Shown here: one piece after another, positions 1 through 8,569 of the stretch
Numbering within the stretch: position 1 is the first letter of the stretch
Layout: the number at the start of each line of letters is the position of its first letter
Source: Lactiplantibacillus pentosus
GTDB lineage: Bacteria; Bacillota; Bacilli; Lactobacillales; Lactobacillaceae
Reading direction: 5' to 3'
Assembly: GCF_003641185.1 (NCBI RefSeq)
Contig: NZ_CP032757.1
Coordinates: 2,914,001 to 2,978,000 of the forward strand
Length of the DNA stretch: 64,000 nucleotides
Made by a program: the position numbers and the translations under genes
The notes under the pieces: generated by a model
What the model saw: the letters and a program-made list of their open reading frames with translations, nothing else
Database searches by the model: none
Told to the model about the DNA's origin: nothing

Positions 1-333
1 AATGCCTAACAACCACTTCCAGGCACTGGTCGGCGCGACACTTAAACCAAGTGTCATCACCATGCCGAGCGTGGAAAAGATGTTCAACATCCGTTTCTTC
101 GCATGCGGATAGTCCGCTAACGCCCCCAGCACCGGCGCTAAAATCGAGACCAATAACGTCCCGATACTGTTGGCATAGCCCCAATATGCCGTCGCGTTGG
201 CGGGTGTGACCCCATTACTCTGGGCAACCGCCTTAAAGTAAACGGGCAGGACCGCCGTTGTGACAATGATTCCGTAGCCGGAGTTGGCCCAATCATAGAA
301 GATCCAACTCCACTGCTGCTTATTAAATTTCAT
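1..333 (-). CDS. MFS transporter, UMF1/Atg22-like (partial, N-terminal part)
   Basis: Only the first 111 codons are in the window; the rest lies beyond base 1. The N-terminus starts MKFNKQQWSWIFYDWANSGY, the signature opening of UMF1-type major facilitator transporters. It is followed by the first membrane segments and the loop LADYPHAKKR between helices 2 and 3, typical of MFS proteins. It is a 12-helix integral membrane protein by family; the substrate cannot be told. The start has a good site (AAGGAGTAAA) just upstream and lies 5 bases after the stop of the phosphodiesterase gene, so the two are one operon and may handle the same compound. Confidence 0.85.
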   Translation of the reverse strand, partial: MKFNKQQWSWIFYDWANSGYGIIVTTAVLPVYFKAVAQSNGVTPANATAYWGYANSIGTLLVSILAPVLGALADYPHAKKRMLNIFSTLGMVMTLGLSVAPTSAWKWLLGI

Positions 334-338
334 CTATT

Positions 339-1631
339 TTACTCCTTGAAAATGTCGAGTTGTTGACCAGGCATTGGTCCTGCAAACTGTAAGCCGAGCA
401 ACTTGGCAAAGGTCGGTGCTTCATCAACCAAGTTCGCTGAATCAATCGTGGCGCCCGCCTTGACAGCCGGTCCGTTGAATAACAGCGTCGTTTGATAATC
501 TGGCTTGGTTGGATCGTAGCCGTGAACCCCGTGATAGCGGTCGGGTTGGCCCAACGTATCGGGATGGACTGGTTCGACCACGAGTGGCCGGCGACTTTCA
601 TCCGTGAAGTAGTAGCCTTCCTTAGCCTCCACCATCAACGCGCACGCTGGGTCAGCCCCACGTTGCGCCGCTTCTGCACCCGTAATGATGGTTTCGACGC
701 CTTCGACTTGACTGACTAACGAACGCAATTCATCCAGTTCGTCAAAACCAGGCCGGGTATAAATGTAGGTCGAGCCATCCGCCGTCTTCGCCATGACCTG
801 CCAATCATTTTCAAAGGTTTGGTCCTGACGAGGCGTCAGCCAGCCGCGCTGCGCAAAGAGCGTGTTCAAATGAATCATGTGATCGACGTTGATTTGATAA
901 TGGTCGCCTAAGATGACAAAGTTGGTGTCTTCAAACGTCCCGGCACGCTTGGTGGCTTCAATCAGCATACCAACATGTCGGTCCAGCCGTTGCAGGGCCG
1001 CCATGGCTTCTTTAGAACGCACCCCATAGCGATGGCGCATACTGTCCATGTCGACTAAGTGAATCATCGTGAGGTTTGGCCGTTTGTTGGTCAGCGTGTC
1101 GACCGCACAAGCCGTAATAAATTCATCCAATTGTGGCTGCTTGATACCATTCCGCAAGTGCCCGTATTTATGGTTCATTTCTAGTAAGAACAGTGGCGAA
1201 CTCGCTTTGAGTGAGACGAGCACTTGGTTGGTCCAGATCCGGTTTGGGAATATTTCAGCGAGGTTGTATGTAATCTTGCTTCCCGCCGTGACTGGCCATA
1301 AAAACGCGGCCGTTGTTAGTTTTTGCTGCCGCGCTAAGTCATATAATGTCGGCACCTGCACGTCTTTTTGATACCAGTACCAATCAGGCGAGCGGCGCGT
1401 TGGTTGTAATTTCGTATTATTGACGATTCCATGCACATTGGGGTACTGACCCGTAATAATCGTGGTATGTGACGGATAAGTCAGTGTCGGATAAATCCCA
1501 GTCACTGATTTAACCCACGTACCCCCAGTCATTAGGCGATTCAAAACGGGCAGTTCTGCTTGATGCTCGCGCAAATCCCGAAAACCCAAGGCATCCAAGG
1601 AAATAATCACAAGGTGTTGATTAGTTGCCAT
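339..1631 (-). CDS. Alkaline phosphatase family / nucleotide pyrophosphatase-phosphodiesterase
   Basis: A 430-residue protein of the type I phosphodiesterase/nucleotide pyrophosphatase superfamily, metal-dependent enzymes that cleave phosphodiesters or phosphomonoesters. Visible metal and nucleophile motifs in order are ISLDALG (metal Asp, about residue 12), TYPSHTTIITG (nucleophile Thr, about 53), HLVDMDSMRHRYG (Asp and His, about 190-205), LGDHYQ (Asp-His, about 240) and HGVHGYDP near the C-terminus. No signal peptide is seen, so it is probably cytoplasmic. It is the first gene of a two-gene operon with the downstream MFS transporter, suggesting import followed by hydrolysis of a phosphorylated or phosphodiester compound. 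The start follows GAGGAG. Confidence 0.8.
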   Translation of the reverse strand: MATNQHLVIISLDALGFRDLREHQAELPVLNRLMTGGTWVKSVTGIYPTLTYPSHTTIITGQYPNVHGIVNNTKLQPTRRSPDWYWYQKDVQVPTLYDLARQQKLTTAAFLWPVTAGSKITYNLAEIFPNRIWTNQVLVSLKASSPLFLLEMNHKYGHLRNGIKQPQLDEFITACAVDTLTNKRPNLTMIHLVDMDSMRHRYGVRSKEAMAALQRLDRHVGMLIEATKRAGTFEDTNFVILGDHYQINVDHMIHLNTLFAQRGWLTPRQDQTFENDWQVMAKTADGSTYIYTRPGFDELDELRSLVSQVEGVETIITGAEAAQRGADPACALMVEAKEGYYFTDESRRPLVVEPVHPDTLGQPDRYHGVHGYDPTKPDYQTTLLFNGPAVKAGATIDSANLVDEAPTFAKLLGLQFAGPMPGQQLDIFKE

Positions 1632-1704
1632 CTACTATCGCTCCTCTTTATAAGCTTATTCGTATTATTATACCGCAGAACATTAATTCGTGTCAGGGGC
1701 GTTG

Positions 1705-1748
1705 ACAAAAAGAGCGCCCGACCAGACAGTCTCCTGTCGCCGGGCGCT
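1705..1748 (-). terminator. Rho-independent terminator of the hydrolase gene
   Basis: Stem AGCGCCCG/CGGGCGCT, followed on the minus strand by TTTTTG. It sits just after the stop of the alpha/beta hydrolase. Confidence 0.8.
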
Positions 1749-1755
1749 GCTATCG

Positions 1756-2586
1756 TCAAAATGTGCCTGCTAAAATATCGCGTTCTTGCAACCAAGCTAA
1801 GGCCAATTCTGGCCACCGAGCGGCTTGCGCATTCAAGTACTTGGTCTTACCTGGTTTCTGAGTCACGTGGTTAGCTAGTGCCAACCCATGAATCCCGCTA
1901 CTAAATAGATGGTACGCAGTCGGGACCTGGTGTGCGAGCAAGGCTTGAACGTACGCCAGTGAATTTTGCGGTGGCACCAGTTCATCAGTGACCGTTTGCC
2001 AGACAAACGCGGGTTTGCTGGTTGCCGTCACTAATTGCTGGGCCGCCCACAATTGCCGATCAGTCGTAATTTGTTCTCGCTCAGCCGCAGTCGTTGGAAA
2101 ACCAGCTTGTAGGTCAATCACTGGATAGCCGAGAATCACGGCGGCATGGTGCCCCGCGTACTGGTCTAGCTGATACTGGGCACGTAATTCCGGTTGCGTC
2201 GCGACCCCATTAAACGTCGCCACCACGTGTCCGCCAGCCGAAAAGCCGGCGAGTACGATGCGCTGCGTGTCGATATGATGCTGGGTCGCCTGCTGGGTCA
2301 CCCAATCGATAGTTGCGGCTAATTGCTGTAATGCCGCGGGATAAACAGTCTGATGCCCCGCAATCAGTTGATAGTTCAACACGATGGCGTGCATGCCGGC
2401 TGCCACCATCCGCGCCGCAATCGGTGCTTCCTCACGTCCAGAATGGTACGTAAACCCACCACCTGGACATATGATCATCAGCGGATAATCCACGGCTGTT
2501 TCAAAATCACTGATTTGGTCTAGCCAATAGGCCGTGACTTGAAACGGCTGCTGAGCCGCATTCAATGTTTGTTGTTCGATTTGCAT
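1756..2586 (-). CDS. Alpha/beta hydrolase (esterase/lipase family)
   Basis: A 276-residue alpha/beta hydrolase. The oxyanion stretch ICPGGGFTYHSGRE (HGGG-like, here PGGG) near residue 45 and the nucleophile elbow LAGFSAGGH near 120 place it with bacterial esterases and acetyl-xylan/carboxylesterases. A late Asp (VTDELVPP) and a His (SGIHGLAL) complete the likely triad. There is no signal peptide. The start at 2586 is preferred because AGGGGG lies 9 bases upstream; longer starts would leave no spacer. It has its own consensus promoter with an operator-like palindrome and faces away from the GntR gene, so it is the obvious regulatory target of that protein. The natural ester substrate is unknown. 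Confidence 0.82.
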   Translation of the reverse strand: MQIEQQTLNAAQQPFQVTAYWLDQISDFETAVDYPLMIICPGGGFTYHSGREEAPIAARMVAAGMHAIVLNYQLIAGHQTVYPAALQQLAATIDWVTQQATQHHIDTQRIVLAGFSAGGHVVATFNGVATQPELRAQYQLDQYAGHHAAVILGYPVIDLQAGFPTTAAEREQITTDRQLWAAQQLVTATSKPAFVWQTVTDELVPPQNSLAYVQALLAHQVPTAYHLFSSGIHGLALANHVTQKPGKTKYLNAQAARWPELALAWLQERDILAGTF

Positions 2587-2630
2587 GTTCCCCATCCCCC
2601 TCGTACTGACCACAACTTGTGTTCGCTTAC

Positions 2631-2659
2631 ATTATATGGGGCATTTGCATGACTGTCAA
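2631..2659 (-). promoter_or_regulatory. Sigma-A promoter of the hydrolase gene
   Basis: On the minus strand TTGACA (2659-2654) and TATAAT (2636-2631) are separated by exactly 17 bases, a perfect consensus. The palindrome TATTCGAATA lies 4 bases upstream of the -35 box. Confidence 0.85.
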
Positions 2660-2663
2660 TTTA

Positions 2664-2673
2664 TATTCGAATA
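2664..2673. promoter_or_regulatory. GntR operator-like palindrome TATTCGAATA (copy 1)
   Basis: Perfect 10-bp palindrome in an AT-rich context between the hydrolase and gntR. A degenerate partner, TATTCGGTTA, lies at 2686-2695. The same palindrome recurs at 3610-3619 downstream of gntR, also 4 bases upstream of a -35 box. Binding by the adjacent GntR protein is inferred. Confidence 0.6.
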
Positions 2674-2718
2674 AATATCAATATTTATTCGGTTATTTAC
2701 ACCAAAAGGATAATTATT

Positions 2719-2727
2719 TGGTATAAT
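2719..2727 (+). promoter_or_regulatory. Extended -10 element of the gntR promoter
   Basis: TGGTATAAT, an extended -10 (TGnTATAAT), lies 33 bases before the start codon. The -35 region is weak, as is common with extended -10 promoters. The half palindrome at 2686-2695 covers the expected -35 area, fitting autoregulation. Confidence 0.55.
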
Positions 2728-2760
2728 TAAATTAATCACAAACAGAACGAAGGTGCTTGT

Positions 2761-3480
2761 ATGGCTAACGCATCATTTAATGAAATCTATCAAGCTCTAA
2801 AGGAACGAATTCTCGCGGGACGCTATAGTGTCAAAATGCGGCTACCGATTGAAGATGAATTGATTGAAGAATTCCACAGCAGTCGCTATGCCGTCCGCAA
2901 GGCGATCGCACAGTTGGCCGCTGACGGCTTAGTGTACTCCGTCAAGGGCCGCGGTGTTGTCTTACTGGAACACACGCCCCAAACGCAGCAGTTTAATCTG
3001 GCCCTAAATAATTTGAACGGGCTACAAAGTCTGAATGCCGAGCGTCATCTGGATTACCGGACGGACGTGGTCAGCTTCCAACGGCGGATCGTCGACCAAG
3101 CGCTCAGTGCCCAGACGGCGTTCGAAGTTGGTATCCCAGTCTACGCCATTCAACGGGTTCGAGTCGTTGATGGCGTCCGGGCCGTCCTCGATATCAACTA
3201 CTTTAATGCCCAACGCATCCCCGAGTTGACACAGGAAATCGCTGAACAGTCGATTTATCGTCACTTTCAAAAAAGTGGGCTCAAAATTGCTGTCGTTAAG
3301 CGGATGTTACGGGTCGAAACGGCAACCCCACTCGACTATCAGTTGCTCGCACTCGGTACGAATAACTGTGTCGGCAACATGATCAGCATTGCGTTCAACG
3401 ACCAGGGCCGCCAGATCGAATACACTGAATCCCACTTTATTCCAAATGAATTTAACTTCAATGAATTAATTCGTAATTGA
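2761..3480 (+). CDS. GntR family transcriptional regulator with UTRA sensor domain
   Basis: A 239-residue repressor/activator of the GntR-HutC type. Residues 5-75 form the winged helix (IYQALKERILAGRY, then a helix-turn-helix around EFHSSRYAVRKAIAQLAADG and the wing YSVKGRGVVLL). Residues 95-235 match a UTRA ligand-binding domain, including the late TESHFIPNEF segment. HutC-type regulators usually sense a sugar phosphate or small metabolite. The gene is divergent from the esterase. Palindromes TATTCGAATA at 2664-2673 and 3610-3619 mark probable target promoters: the esterase and the putative small RNA downstream. Start ATG follows GAAGGTG. Confidence 0.88.
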   Translation: MANASFNEIYQALKERILAGRYSVKMRLPIEDELIEEFHSSRYAVRKAIAQLAADGLVYSVKGRGVVLLEHTPQTQQFNLALNNLNGLQSLNAERHLDYRTDVVSFQRRIVDQALSAQTAFEVGIPVYAIQRVRVVDGVRAVLDINYFNAQRIPELTQEIAEQSIYRHFQKSGLKIAVVKRMLRVETATPLDYQLLALGTNNCVGNMISIAFNDQGRQIEYTESHFIPNEFNFNELIRN

Positions 3481-3497
3481 ACCTTACCAACTGACAG

Positions 3498-3533
3498 ATC
3501 CGCAGGTCAATCACTGACCTGCGGATTTTCTTT
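3498..3533 (+). terminator. Terminator of gntR
   Basis: Twelve-base-pair stem ATCCGCAGGTCA/TGACCTGCGGAT with a 5-base loop, followed by TTTTCTTT. Confidence 0.85.
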
Positions 3534-3609
3534 GACCCCATTGACTTTAGACCATCTCGAATTTGTCGGCAGTCAGGTTCGGAATAGATTTCAATATAAT
3601 TGCTAAATA

Positions 3610-3619
3610 TATTCGAATA
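3610..3619. promoter_or_regulatory. GntR operator-like palindrome TATTCGAATA (copy 2)
   Basis: Identical to the palindrome at 2664-2673 and set at the same distance (4 bases) from the -35 box of the next promoter. This points to shared control by the GntR protein. Confidence 0.55.
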
Positions 3620-3623
3620 AAAG

Positions 3624-3651
3624 TTGACTAATTCCCAAGAGTCTTTATAAT
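3624..3651 (+). promoter_or_regulatory. Promoter of a putative small RNA
   Basis: TTGACT (3624-3629), a 16-base spacer and TATAAT (3646-3651). No open reading frame with a ribosome site follows before the terminator at 3756-3790. Confidence 0.65.
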
Positions 3652-3657
3652 AATTAT

Positions 3658-3790
3658 CATAAATACTAATGGGGGTTAGTATTTAGACCACGTTTCACTG
3701 GTGGCGCATTTGGGGTCAAAGGATTAGGTCGGTCATGGAGTAGAGAAAATTGAGCGTCACTAGACCAATTTGGTTTAGTGACATTTTTTT
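3658..3790 (+). ncRNA. Putative small structured RNA under GntR-type control
   Basis: Transcription from the promoter at 3624-3651 would give an RNA of about 130 bases ending at a strong terminator. It starts with a perfect 9-bp hairpin (AAATACTAA/TTAGTATTT, 3661-3684) whose loop is TGGGGG. A second region can fold through GACC..GGTC and CCAC..GTGG (3686-3717), and the terminator stem follows. The longest reading frame from ATG within it is a few codons and has no ribosome site. I do not recognise the family. It could instead be the leader of a gene lost by rearrangement. Confidence 0.45.
3756..3790 (+). terminator. Terminator of the putative small RNA
   Basis: GTCACTAGACC/GGTTTAGTGAC stem with a 5-base loop, then a run of seven T (3784-3790). 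Confidence 0.8.
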
Positions 3791-3797
3791 GACAAAA

Positions 3798-3840
3798 ATA
3801 CGGCTGATAATGCCATTTATTTCTGCATTATCAGCCGTAT
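3798..3840 (-). terminator. Terminator of the IS-split surface protein gene
   Basis: Perfect 16-bp inverted repeat (3798-3813 and 3825-3840) beginning ATACGGCTGATA. On the minus strand it is followed by TTTTTG. Confidence 0.8.
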
Positions 3841-6547
3841 CTATTCAGGTTCTCTGTCACTGGTTGTTGGTTATCAAGTCAAAACTTGATGACTGGCAGC
3901 AGCGATTCTAGAACCACGATTCACTTATTTCAATTAGTTTTGCCGTTTACGTCGGCTGGCGTAAGCACCCAGCATTAACGTGCTTGCCAAGGCAATTCCA
4001 GCTAAAGAAATGGCTTGATTCGACGTTTCACTCGTTTGTGGCAGCGACTTGCCTTGTGCCACCGCTAAAGCCGCCGCAACTTTAGTCCGAAGTGCTTGTA
4101 ATTGTGCAACTAACGCTGAATTGTGATGGGCTTTCGCTTGTGCAATCGCCTGATCGATCAAGTTCAGTAGGGTCTCTTCATCATTGATCTGATCACCGAT
4201 GACGGCTTCCTTTTGAACTTCTTCGAATGCCGTTTCTAGTTCCTCGACGGTTTCATCAGTGACCCATCCAGCATCGATTTCATTTTCAACTTCATCGACG
4301 ATTTGATCGACAATTTCATCAGGTTCTACGCCCGCTTCAATCTCGTCTTCGATTTCATCCTCAAATTCTTCTTCCGCTTCTTCGGCTTCAGCCTCATCGT
4401 CGATTTCATCAAAATCAGGCATTTCAACGTCAATGATTGGATGTTCTGGCTTCTGATACTCAACTTCGTCTGGCGCCTCTTCGTCCGGTTCTTCAGGCTC
4501 CTCGACTGGTTCTTCTTCATCAGGCGTCTCTTCGTCTGGAACTTCAGGTTCTTCGACTGGCGTTTCTTCGTCAGGCTCGGCTTCTTCTTCATCTTCATCT
4601 TCATCAAAGTTTGGCATTTCAACATCTAACGTCGGATGAACTGGTTTTTGAAATTCTGGTTCTTCCGGCTCATTAGGTTCTGGTTCATTAGGCTCCGGCT
4701 CGTTCGTGCCAGGTTCTTCTGGCTCACTAGGTTCAGGTTCATTCGGTTCCGGCTCATTCGTGCCTGGTTCTTCCGGATCAATAGGCGCTGGGCCGCCTGG
4801 TTCAACAGGTTCTGGGTCTTCTGGTTCAGTAGGGTCCGGTTCGTCCGTGTCAGGATCATTTTCATTATCAACATTATCCTGGAGGTCCCAACGGTGGGTT
4901 TCTGCTTTAACATTGACTTTGTTGGCAATCAGATTACCATCGATATTTTGATTGGCATCAATTTCCGCGGCGGGTGCCAAGATACTGCCTTGGAATGGCC
5001 GGTCCACACTGATCACGCCGGTAGCCAATTTGTCACTAGCCGTCGAATCATAGAAGTTCCAGAGTAAGTGATTATCCCCAAAGTCTTCCGTTTCCTGGTT
5101 ATTCCGTTCCGTGCCGTCATCGTAAATAATCTTGATTTGCGAATTGACTTGATAATTGGTGCTGCCGGCCGTATCAACGTTAATAATGACTGTATTACCG
5201 TCAGGATCCGCCGATAAGCCCTTGATCGTCAGCGGTGTGCTCGTATTGAGGACATCCGCGGATAAGTTGATGACAATATGGCCGTCAGCGTCCGGTTCCA
5301 TATCCGTGACGTCGATGACCCGCTGATTCATATCATCAAAACTATCATTGGAATAAGTGGCGTTCGCAGTTTGTTCACTCAAACTGGCACTGAGTTTTTC
5401 AAGCTTGGCAAATTCCGCGTCAAAATCAATATAGACGTTGCCATCTTTATCTTGATAAACTTCAGACGCCAGCAAATGGTCGATATAAACGCCGTTGACC
5501 ATTGGCCGATTAGGATTGGAGACATCGATATCGATATTTTCGCCAAAGATGACCTTATTACTACGAGTTTCACCAGCCGAGACAAACGAACTACCGGCAA
5601 TGTTGGTGATATTTTGAATGTAAGAAATATCCTTATCCAACAATTCTTCAATGATATTCGTCCCAAAGTTAACGTTGCCGACTAGGTTTTGAACCGCAAT
5701 ATTCCCATTAGTGTGCGCGTGCAGTTCCGCTTCGCGAGCAAAAATGTGAAATTGTGACGAGACCCCGAGCATGTTATGTAAATCAGGATAGTCGTCCGTG
5801 ACATTGCCACCATCCGCCACCGCATCATTGGCCTGCGTCACAGCCTGGCTAAGCGTCGTCGCAACGGTTTGCGCACTAACCATTTGAGCAGTCGTCTTGG
5901 CTGAATTCGTGGTAGCGGTTGTATCATTAGTATCCGTGCTGGTCTCAGCGGCAGTGGTATCGGTGGTTGCCGTTACTGCACTGGCTGTATCAGTGTCCGT
6001 CGTTGCGGCTTTTGCATTGTTACTATCAGTGCTGGTCGTATCGTCAGAATCTGCGCTAGTCGACGATTTGGTCGCGTCAGTATCCGTGCTAGCCTTGGCA
6101 GCCGTGGTCGTGGCCGTCGCATCGGCAGCCGTTGTCTTAGTCGTCGATTTGTCCGCCGTATCAGCTTGCTTAGTAGTCCCCGCTACTGACTGGGTCGTCT
6201 GCGAGGTTGTTGACGAAGCATCAGTCGTGCCGCTGACCACTTTTTGGCTGTCAGATGACGAGCTCGCCGTCGTTTGCGTCGCATCATCGTCATTTGTTGC
6301 GGTTTGAGACGCCGTATCGGTGCTTGTTGCTTGATCTGACTTGCTAGTATCAGTCGTCGCGTCAGACGCAACCGTCGTCTTCAACGTTTGGCTTTGATTG
6401 TTCACTGACTTATCAGTCGTCGCACTGGTTGTGGCTGCAGCGGCCGTATCAGTGTTGGCCGTGGTTGAATCCGCCCGCGCCCCAAGCGTTGTGAGTCCTA
6501 ATGTTAAGACCGTCGCACAGGCAAATACCCACCGACGGCCAATCTTA

Positions 6548-7396
6548 GAACTTGTTTAAAATCTAATATATTTGGTATGATAGTTCAAAAAAGGTGATTA
6601 GTCATGAACTACCCAAGCAATATTTCCCGCCAACAATTTGAACTCATTCGTCCCGACTTAGAAGCTGCACGGCGTTCAACGAGGCCTCGAAAGTATGATC
6701 TTTATGAGTTGTTCTGTGCAGTTGTCTATGTTTTAAGAACTGGCTGTCAATGGCGCGAGTTACCAGTTGATTTTCCTCGCTGGCAATTGGTCTATTACTA
6801 TTATCGCGTATGGTCTGAGGAACAGATTATTGATGAACTATCAATCTTAGATCAGTGTTTAAAAAAATTGTCTTTACCCTACGGGAAAAACAGTCACGCT
6901 CGGCTAGAACATCTTTCATAATCATTGACGCACAAAGCGTTAAAAATACCGATACTGCTGAGCATCGCGGCTACGACGGTGGTAAACGCATATCCGGCAT
7001 CAAACGCCACCTAGCGGTTGATATTAACGGCTTACCACAAGCAATTCACATCACCACGGCCAATGTTTCCGACCGTAATGGAGCCAGTGCCATGTTAGCT
7101 CTAAATTCTGGGCATTTACAGCAAGTTAAATCGGTTCTTGTCGATGGTGGCTACACTGGATCGAATTTTGCCGCTGATGTTTACACTAATTTAAACGCCA
7201 CCGTCCAGGTGGCTAAACGCAATGAGCTTCATAAATTCGAAGTACTGCCACAACGCTGGATCGTTGAACGTTCCTTCAGTTGGTTGGATAAATGTCGACG
7301 ACTTTGGAAGAACTGTGAGCGTAAACTCAATTCAAGTCGTCAAATGGTTATCTTAGCGTTTCTGGTATTACTCCTAAGAAGATTTTAAACAGGTTC
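6548..7396 (+). mobile_element. IS5-family insertion sequence (IS427-like group), 849 bp
   Basis: Near-perfect terminal inverted repeats GAACTTGTTTAAAATCT (6548-6564) and GAACCTGTTTAAAATCT (minus strand from 7396) differ at one base. A 3-bp target duplication TTA flanks both ends (6545-6547 and 7397-7399). Length, two overlapping transposase frames and a TNA-type target fit the IS427/IS1031 side of the IS5 family. It is inserted in the signal-peptide codons of the surface protein gene and looks recent, because the ends, duplication and both frames are intact. Confidence 0.93.
6604..7388 (+). CDS. IS5-family transposase made by programmed -1 frameshift
   Basis: Two overlapping frames encode one DDE transposase. 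The upstream frame (6604-6921) carries the N-terminal DUF4096-type domain (NISRQQFELIRPDLEAA). The second frame (6855-7388) carries the catalytic core: Asp in IIIDAQSVKN, Asp in LVDGGYTG and Glu in RWIVERSFSWL. The frames overlap at TTTAAAAAAATTG (seven A, 6861-6867), where a -1 slip joins them, as known for this IS group. Without the slip only the short N-terminal protein is made. Nothing suggests decay. Confidence 0.9.
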
Positions 7397-7399
7397 TTA

Positions 7400-7765
7400 T
7401 ACATCTTAAAATGTGTTTGTTTACGTTCCATCGTGAACCCCACCTAATTTCTTTAATTAGTTATCCTTTAATTCAAACTCTATTTTCACGCTATTGTACA
7501 CAACATTCAACCATTTATATAATTTATTTTATATTGCAGTATAAATAGTCAAGGTGTTAACATAACCACTACACTTACTACCGCTGATAACACTGGCTTA
7601 ACGGCGTTATTACTACTTTAATAACGGCTAACAAATATGAGATTATGACAATAAGCCGATAAGAATCACATCATTTAATGAGCAGTTCAAATGTAACCCC
7701 ACTGATTCCAACGACAACCTCATGCACGTCTGTTCATCAATTAGACGCTCCCCTCAAAAAAGGCA
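7400..7765. other. Former promoter region of the split surface protein gene
   Basis: Holds the first codons and ribosome site of the split gene at the left, then AT-rich sequence with TTAATAAC-like repeats. No gene or clear terminator is seen until 7772. Confidence 0.4.
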
Positions 7766-7771
7766 TCATAA

Positions 7772-7798
7772 AAGACCAGCTGCTAGGCAACTGGTCTT
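7772..7798 (-). terminator. Terminator of the cytochrome b5-like gene
   Basis: AAGACCAG/CTGGTCTT stem, with TTTTATG and a further T-run on the minus strand, directly after the stop codon. Confidence 0.7.
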
Positions 7799-7805
7799 CG
7801 TTAAT

Positions 7806-8048
7806 TTAATCAGCCACGTACTGGCCAACCACTGTCAAATTATTCAATACTTTACGACCGTGTGGGGATTTCGTGTCAATGACCGTTGTTAATTCTTGAC
7901 CGGCAAGATTACCATGATGCTTACCACCGGCCCATGCTGCAACCCCCGTTACATCATAAACAACACCATCAACCGCCACATATGCGGGTTGACCATCTTG
8001 ACCATTATATTTGGATAAATCAGTCTGGTTAAATGTCATAGCGCTCAT
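7806..8048 (-). CDS. Cytochrome b5-like heme/steroid-binding domain protein
   Basis: An 80-residue single-domain protein matching the small bacterial cytochrome b5-like family. It has FNQTDLSKYNGQDGQPAYVAVDGVVYDVTG at the start (split here only for description), then AAWAGGKHHGNLAGQ in the heme-ligand region and a C-terminal HGRKVLNNL segment. The HH pair and the later SPHG histidine could be ligands. There is no membrane segment or signal peptide, so it is cytoplasmic. Start 8048 is chosen because GAAGGAGTG lies 7 bases upstream; the longer frame has no such site. Function is unknown; L. plantarum-group bacteria do not make heme but can use supplied heme. Confidence 0.75.
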   Translation of the reverse strand: MSAMTFNQTDLSKYNGQDGQPAYVAVDGVVYDVTGVAAWAGGKHHGNLAGQELTTVIDTKSPHGRKVLNNLTVVGQYVAD

Positions 8049-8099
8049 CCGAATCACTCCTTCACAGTTTATCTTCATGATAAGCTGGACTGCCAAGTA

Positions 8100-8569
8100 A
8101 AAGCAAGCGATTCGCCTTTAACCAAACTTTCGTACATTCATTAGGTTTATACGCGACGTTAAACCACTGCCCAGGTCGTTATACCCCCATAACCACCTGA
8201 GTAACATTGGCCCTAACCTTTGACCGTCGTAATTCTAGAAACCGAACTGTTGCCTGAACGGGCGTCAATCACGACCGTCCCAGTTCAGTTTGTTAAATAG
8301 CAGCTGTGCAGATAAGTCTACCAAAACTTAGTCGCTGACCAATGACTGCTATTCCTACTGATTTACCTTAATACCTTAATACCATCAGCGACGCCGTGTC
8401 TGTCAACACGACGACCTTGTGAACCAATCCCGAACAACGCCGGGACTGCCCCTATCTGCGTTATACAAAACGCACACCTCAGCCACTACTGTCCATATTA
8501 GGACTGCGTCGAAGCGTGACGTCTAGACACACCCCGTATCTAGGAACGTCGATTGCTTATTGTCTGACA
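8100..8569. other. Intergenic region with no recognised gene
   Basis: About 470 bases. I see no ribosome site with a usable frame, no T-run terminator and no convincing promoter. A short tandem ACCTTAAT repeat occurs near 8365-8380. It may be decayed sequence. Confidence 0.3.

Larger units (their letters stand above)
3934..7431 (-). pseudogene. LPxTG cell-wall protein with choice-of-anchor A domain, split by an IS element
   Basis: Coding sequence is in two pieces, 7431-7400 and 6547-3934, separated by the IS at 6548-7396 and its TTA duplication. Rejoined with the duplication counted once it is 2646 bases, exactly 882 codons (881 residues). The joined N-terminus reads MERKQTHFKMYKIGRRWVFA, a full KxYKxGKxW signal peptide; the insertion falls in its codon 11. 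The mature part has a Thr/Ser/Asp-rich stretch, a choice-of-anchor A domain (DYPDLHNMLG onward), Pro/Glu-rich repeats (EPEEPGTNEPEPNE), two FQKPVHP/YQKPEHP-like repeats and an LPQTSE sorting signal with a hydrophobic C-terminus. The original start has the site AGGTGGGG. Any product of the 3' part would lack the export signal. Confidence 0.85.

Noticed and set aside
4303..5067. Long plus-strand open frames opposite the surface protein gene
   Set aside because: They are mirror frames of the Pro/Glu and Asp repeat codons, with no ribosome site and low-complexity products.
8100..8569. Decayed gene upstream of the cytochrome b5-like gene
   Set aside because: I could not find any recognisable protein fragment in six frames, so no call is made.
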